From positions 1,718,396 to 1,782,395 of the forward strand of contig NZ_LR027842.1 in the NCBI RefSeq assembly GCF_900607225.1: a stretch of DNA of 64,000 bases, in the 5' to 3' direction. The notes under the pieces are model-generated. The model was not told the origin of the DNA, made no database searches, and was given only the letters and a program-made list of their open reading frames with translations. The DNA is from [Pseudopropionibacterium] massiliense. GTDB lineage: Bacteria > Actinomycetota > Actinomycetes > Propionibacteriales > Propionibacteriaceae. This document shows positions 60,162-64,000 of the stretch, piece after piece. The position numbers and the translations under genes are program-made. Every line of letters starts with the position of its first letter. Position 1 is the first letter of the stretch.

Positions 60162-61079
60162 ATGCGACAGCCACTTGCAGTTGAGACTGACTTTCCTATT
60201 GTGTTGGAGGGTGCAGCCAAACGTTTTGGCAACGTCCAGGCGCTCGCAGGCCTCGACCTGAGGGTCCGGCGCGGTACCGTGCACGGTTTCCTCGGGCCGA
60301 ACGGCGCGGGAAAGTCGACCACGATCCGGGCGCTTCTGGGCCAGATCCGCCTGAACGGCGGCAGGGCCGCGGTGTTCGGGGCCGATCCCTGGCGCTGCGC
60401 CCCGCTGATCCACGAGCACATCGCCTACGTTCCCGGCGACACCGTCCTGTGGCCCGGGCTCACAGGAGGAGAGTGCATCGACCTGATGGGGCGCCTCCAG
60501 GGCAGCCAGGACCGGAGACGACGCGACCAGCTGATCGAACGTTTCAAACTCGATCCCCGGCGCCGGGTCAGCGGCTATTCCAAGGGCAACAGGCAGAAGG
60601 TGGCATTGATCTCGGCCTTGGCGACCCGGGCCTCGCTACTGTTGCTGGACGAGCCGACCTCTGGTCTGGACCCGGTGATGGAACGCCGTTTCGTGGAGAC
60701 GATCCGGGAGATCGCTGCCGAGGGTCGCACGATCCTGTTGAGCAGTCACATCATGAGCGAGGTGGAGTTGCTCTGCCATGAGGTGACGATCATCCGGGCC
60801 GGGCGCGCCATCGTCACCGACTCCCTCGACAACCTCAGGGACCAGGCGCGCGTGCGCATCGGGGCGCGGCTCGATCACCCGTTGCCCGACGGGGCCCTCC
60901 CGGCAGGAACGGTTCATGCGACGAACGACGATCCGTTGCTGCTGGATCTCTCGGTGTCGTCCGATGAGGTGGTACCGGCCGTCTCGGCGCTCCTGTCGTC
61001 GGCTCCCCGCGAGTTGAGCATCACTCCCGCGAACCTGGACGACCTGTTCTGGCAGCGCTACGAGGGGAACCTCCGATGA
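60162..61079 (+). CDS. ABC exporter ATP-binding protein
   Basis: The 305-residue ATPase has Walker A GPNGAGKSTT near residue 45, Q-loop region YVPGDTVLWPGLTGGE near 88, signature VSGYSKGNRQKVALISALA near 137 and Walker B LLLLDEPTSGLDP near 160, then an extra C-terminal domain as in the DrrA/NatA group. It overlaps the permease gene (ATGA). The TetR-divergent layout suggests drug or antimicrobial peptide export. Confidence 0.93.
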   Translation: MRQPLAVETDFPIVLEGAAKRFGNVQALAGLDLRVRRGTVHGFLGPNGAGKSTTIRALLGQIRLNGGRAAVFGADPWRCAPLIHEHIAYVPGDTVLWPGLTGGECIDLMGRLQGSQDRRRRDQLIERFKLDPRRRVSGYSKGNRQKVALISALATRASLLLLDEPTSGLDPVMERRFVETIREIAAEGRTILLSSHIMSEVELLCHEVTIIRAGRAIVTDSLDNLRDQARVRIGARLDHPLPDGALPAGTVHATNDDPLLLDLSVSSDEVVPAVSALLSSAPRELSITPANLDDLFWQRYEGNLR

Positions 61080-62653
61080 GGACCGGATCAGGGGTGTGGG
61101 CCCTGCTCAGGACGCAGTGGCGCACCGCATGGCTCTGGTTGCTCCTGTCCCCCGCCCTGCTGGCGGCCCTGGTCGTCGCCATCGCTTCCGGAGTGAAGGA
61201 TCTGTACGGCGAGGAGACCGAACGGACGATCTACGCGGCGACCATGGGGGCCTCCCCCGCTCAGATCACCATGAACGGACGCGGTTACGACCTGAACGTT
61301 CTGGGTGGTATCGCCGCCTACGAGGTCGGTTTCATGGGGCAGCTGCTGCTTCCCCTGGTCGGTGTGCTGCTGGCCGTCCGTCTCACCCGCGCCCCCGAGT
61401 CCAATGGCGTGCTGGATCTGCTGACCTCCACCCGCGTCCACAGGACCGCGGTGCCGGCGGCGGCATTCATGAGTCTGGTCATCTCGTGGGCGGTGTTCAA
61501 ACTGGGGTGCTGGGCCGGTTTGGTGATGCTGGGATACCCGGCGACGGGCAGCGCCGGGTATTCGCTGGCCATGGCCGGGTTCGGCCTGGCCTGGTCCGGG
61601 GTGGGTCTGCTGACCGCCCAGGTGGCCAGCACACCGCGGGCCGCGAACGGCCTGGGCCTTCTGCTGGCCCTTGCCGGCTACCTGACCAGAATGATCGTGG
61701 ACTCGCAGGACTGGCCCGGTGTCTGGATCTCCCCGATGAGCTGGGTGGTCGAGGTCCGCCCCTGGGACGACCTGCGCTGGCCGCCTCTGCTCTCGCTGTC
61801 GCTGCTGGCTGCAGGAGGCGCGGCCTCCGCCATCCTGGGAACGGCCAACCGCGACCTCGGCTCCGGGCTGCTTCCCGCCCGGCCCGGTCGTCCCGGAGCG
61901 GGGCGCCTGCTTTCCCGGCCTGCCGGGCTCGCATGGCGTTCCACACGCGGGGCGGTGCCGGGCTGGCTGCTGGGATCGGTGACCTGGGTCGCGCTCCTGG
62001 GGGTGATGACCGACGACTTCGCCAACACGATCGCTGCGAATCCCAACCTGCTCGCGGCCCTCGGCGGGAGAGCGGACGACCTGGCCCCGCAGATCGGTCT
62101 ACTGCTCGCCTCGGTCATGGCCACCGCAGCCGGGCTCACCGTGGCCCTGAGGCTCGCCTCGGAGGAATCCCGGGCCCGCCTCGGGTTGCTGCTGTCCGGA
62201 AGGAACGGCCGGTGGGCCTGGTGGCTCGGGTGGAACGGTCTGGCCCTGTTCGTCACCGCCCTGGTGCTGATGCTCTCCGCCGTCGCACTCGGGACGTGCC
62301 AGTGGTGGGCGGCGGGCGATCCGGGGGTGCTGGTAAACGATCTGGCCGCCGCCTCTGCCTTCCTGGCCCCCGCACTCGCAATGGTGGGGTTCGGTTCCCT
62401 GCTCATCGGAGTGGCTCCGCGGCTGGGTTTCCTGTCCTGGGGTTTTCCCGTCTGGACGTTGGTCGTCGGGATGCTCGCGGAGATTCTGCAGCTGCCCGGC
62501 TGGGCACGGCGGTTGTCCCCCCTCGATTGGGTGGGCCGCCTCCCGGGCGAGGCGGCCGATGACCTCGCGGTGCTGCTGCTCGCCACGGGCGCCGCGGCCG
62601 CGGTGCTGGCCGGGGGTTTCACACTCGGCCGCCGTGATCTGCTACGCGGCTGA
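61076..62653 (+). CDS. ABC exporter membrane protein
   Basis: The 525-residue protein has about 12 hydrophobic segments in two similar halves, with the first soluble loop after residue 40, matching the polyketide/antibiotic-export permease group (TipB/'exporter of polyketide antibiotics'-like). LTRAPESNGVLDLLTSTRVHR near 102 is a typical coupling region. It is the last gene of the operon. The 53 bases after it show no feature. Confidence 0.88.
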   Translation: MRTGSGVWALLRTQWRTAWLWLLLSPALLAALVVAIASGVKDLYGEETERTIYAATMGASPAQITMNGRGYDLNVLGGIAAYEVGFMGQLLLPLVGVLLAVRLTRAPESNGVLDLLTSTRVHRTAVPAAAFMSLVISWAVFKLGCWAGLVMLGYPATGSAGYSLAMAGFGLAWSGVGLLTAQVASTPRAANGLGLLLALAGYLTRMIVDSQDWPGVWISPMSWVVEVRPWDDLRWPPLLSLSLLAAGGAASAILGTANRDLGSGLLPARPGRPGAGRLLSRPAGLAWRSTRGAVPGWLLGSVTWVALLGVMTDDFANTIAANPNLLAALGGRADDLAPQIGLLLASVMATAAGLTVALRLASEESRARLGLLLSGRNGRWAWWLGWNGLALFVTALVLMLSAVALGTCQWWAAGDPGVLVNDLAAASAFLAPALAMVGFGSLLIGVAPRLGFLSWGFPVWTLVVGMLAEILQLPGWARRLSPLDWVGRLPGEAADDLAVLLLATGAAAAVLAGGFTLGRRDLLRG

Positions 62654-62706
62654 ACGGGCCGATCCGCACGGATACACGACACCATAGTCCCGGGCGTGGA
62701 TGTCGG

Positions 62707-63498
62707 TCAGTAGCCGTTCTGCCCGTGGCCTCCCTGCTGCCCCCCGTAGCCCCCTTGGGGACCGTAACCTCCTTGGCCGTATCCGCCCTGGGCGCCGGGA
62801 CCGCCCTGGGGTGTTCCATATCCGTTCGGGATCTGCTGACCCGGCATCGCCTGCCCCTGGTATCCCTGCGGTCCTCCCTGGTACCGGTACGGATACGGAC
62901 CGCCGGCTCCCCCGGCACTGGTTGCGCGATTGGCGTTCATCGCCTGGATCACGTGAATGGTGGCCGCTGCGATGACGGCGATGGAGCTGATCAGCAGCAG
63001 GATCAGGCCCCACCCCATGCTCGCCTGGGCCAACCCGGAGGTCTGCTTGTTTCCCGTGCTGATGTTTGTCATGGCGATGAACACCATGATCAGGTTGATC
63101 AGCCCCAGGACCGCCACGGGAATCATCGACCAGGACATCCGTTTCATGGCGGGCAGAAACCCGGACAGACCAGCCAGGGCCACGATGGCGATGCTGAACA
63201 GGAGGGCCAACACGCCAAGGATCCCCCACACTCTCGTCTCCATGCCACTCACGCTGCCCTCGACCCCGAAAACCTTGGCTGTCGCCCATGAGCCAACCGA
63301 CCCGACGAGCGACAGTACACCTGCCCCCATTGCCAGGACCGCGAACAGCGGGAATCCGGATCCGAGAGGCTGAGGACTTCCCGGCATCCCATAGATCGAG
63401 GTCTGGATTCCGGGGGCCGGTTGCTGACCCCATCCACCTTGAGGCCGGCTCGGGCCGTATCCCTGCGGAGGCGTCTGATATGGAGGCTGAGAAGACAT
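62707..63498 (-). CDS. Four-helix membrane protein with Gly/Gln/Tyr-rich tails
   Basis: The 263-residue protein has a Pro/Gln/Gly-rich N-terminus (PPYQTPPQGYGPSRPQGGWG), four hydrophobic helices (about residues 48-70, 85-108, 117-140, 152-178), and a C-terminal tail of about 70 residues built from QGGYG/GQQGG-type repeats. I do not recognise a catalytic motif. Such tails are common in actinobacterial membrane proteins and may drive assembly or surface interaction. AAAGG lies 8 bases before the ATG. Confidence 0.85.
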   Translation of the reverse strand: MSSQPPYQTPPQGYGPSRPQGGWGQQPAPGIQTSIYGMPGSPQPLGSGFPLFAVLAMGAGVLSLVGSVGSWATAKVFGVEGSVSGMETRVWGILGVLALLFSIAIVALAGLSGFLPAMKRMSWSMIPVAVLGLINLIMVFIAMTNISTGNKQTSGLAQASMGWGLILLLISSIAVIAAATIHVIQAMNANRATSAGGAGGPYPYRYQGGPQGYQGQAMPGQQIPNGYGTPQGGPGAQGGYGQGGYGPQGGYGGQQGGHGQNGY

Positions 63499-63689
63499 CC
63501 TGGGCCTTTCGTCATGTCTGTTGTCAGGGATCACTCTGCACCTTTTGCGCCATCTCGCCAACCCCATCCCTGAAACCACCCGGTCCAAGGCGAAACTTCG
63601 CTCCGCCGACCCGCCCCGGCGTCCCACTCGCTGATACACCGGGGTGGGGTGGTTCGGTTTCCCCAGGTTTTCTGACCCTGAGCGTCTCC

Positions 63690-63710
63690 AAGTGGAACAC
63701 AAGTGGAACA
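63690..63710. repeat. Direct repeat upstream of sdaA (11-base period)
   Basis: AAGTGGAACA occurs twice, at 63690-63699 and 63701-63710, one base apart, so the copies lie on the same helix face. It ends 9 bases before the sdaA ATG. A regulator site is possible. Confidence 0.6.
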
Positions 63711-63718
63711 ATTGAGTG

Positions 63719-64000
63719 ATGCAAGCGCTCTCGGTATCAGCGACGAGACCGACCTCGTCAGTTTCCCCACGCCCGCTCTCCGTGGTCGATCTGTTCCGCC
63801 TGGGCATCGGTCCCTCCTCCTCCCACACGGTTGGCCCGATGCGCGCCGGGGCGGCCTTCGTATCGGAGCTGGCGGGATCGCCACGGGCGAACGAGGTCAG
63901 ACACATCACCGTCGACCTGTTCGGTTCCCTGGGTGCGACGGGACGCGGTCACAGCACCGACCGGGCGGTCCTGCTGGGTCTCGGAGGTCACGCACCCGAG
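63719..64000 (+). CDS. sdaA: L-serine dehydratase, N-terminal part (runs off the window)
   Basis: SdaA deaminates L-serine to pyruvate with a 4Fe-4S cluster. The visible 94 codons begin [10 protein letters not shown], then [21 protein letters not shown] near residue 21, the family's SSSHT loop that binds the serine carboxylate, and [20 protein letters not shown] near 68. The cluster cysteines lie beyond the window. AACAAT lies 6 bases before the ATG; a GTG at 63716 is in frame. The 220-base gap upstream holds this promoter and that of the membrane-protein gene. Confidence 0.93.
   Translation, partial: MQALSVSATRPTSSVSPRPLSVVDLFRLGIGPSSSHTVGPMRAGAAFVSELAGSPRANEVRHITVDLFGSLGATGRGHSTDRAVLLGLGGHAPE

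Noticed and set aside
1-64000. tRNA, rRNA, CRISPR, prophage, integrase or insertion sequence
   Set aside because: No cloverleaf-like stretch, spaced repeat array, transposase or integrase motif was seen on reading both strands. A tRNA scan would be decisive.

Overview
The window is GC-rich actinobacterial chromosome. Third codon positions are almost all G or C, GTG starts are common, and many genes overlap by four bases (ATGA or GTGA). The gene families (DUF3097, DUF5709, DUF4192-like, HrcA/CIRCE, an IdeR-like box, L,D-transpeptidase) point to Actinomycetota. A Propionibacteriaceae-like organism is my best guess from general knowledge; nothing in the window proves it. No rRNA, tRNA, CRISPR array, insertion sequence, integrase or phage gene was seen.

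The backbone is a conserved actinobacterial housekeeping order on the minus strand: comEA-comEC-holA (37.6-33.4 kb), rpsT on the plus strand, lepA, hemW, hrcA-dnaJ-rsmE, phoH-ybeY-corC/CBS-era, then leuA. Segments of other genes sit between these blocks. Between rsmE and phoH lie a lipid-kinase-like gene, a tgt/queuosine-salvage group and a LacI-controlled sugar operon (4.8-12.4 kb). Between hrcA and hemW lie a hydrolase, HisN, DUF3097, a GntR/ABC operon, an SPFH/NAD-kinase-like/SDR operon facing an NrtR-like Nudix gene, and a DinB/WYL pair (15.5-25.5 kb). Between hemW and lepA lies a sugar ABC importer without its own ATPase.

From 37.7 to 64 kb the window is accessory or metabolic. It holds a secreted 5'-nucleotidase, an acyltransferase facing a two-component system, a large FAD/Fe-S D-lactate dehydrogenase-like protein with an iron-box-like site, a PfkB kinase, small hypothetical proteins, and a DMT transporter. 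These are followed by an L,D-transpeptidase lipoprotein, a YgjP-like peptidase, FetB, an SbcCD-like pair resembling mycobacterial Rv1278/Rv1277, an ArsR/MFS efflux pair, a methyltransferase, a cupin, a hydrolase, a TetR/ABC exporter, a four-helix membrane protein, and the start of sdaA (L-serine dehydratase).

The strongest regulatory observations are these: a 16-codon leader peptide with three adjacent Leu codons before leuA; a recurring TANNNT box 6-7 bases before the start codon of at least 15 genes, which suggests leaderless mRNAs; two divergent genes (tgt and the kinase) whose -10 boxes overlap; a CIRCE element before hrcA; perfect dyads beside LacI, GntR, WYL and ArsR genes; inverted operator-like copies between nrtR and the SPFH operon; and a 42-bp perfect palindrome before DUF3097. 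The best candidates for a less-studied system are the SPFH/NADK-like/SDR operon with its Nudix regulator, and the tgt-unknown gene-YhhQ salvage cluster.
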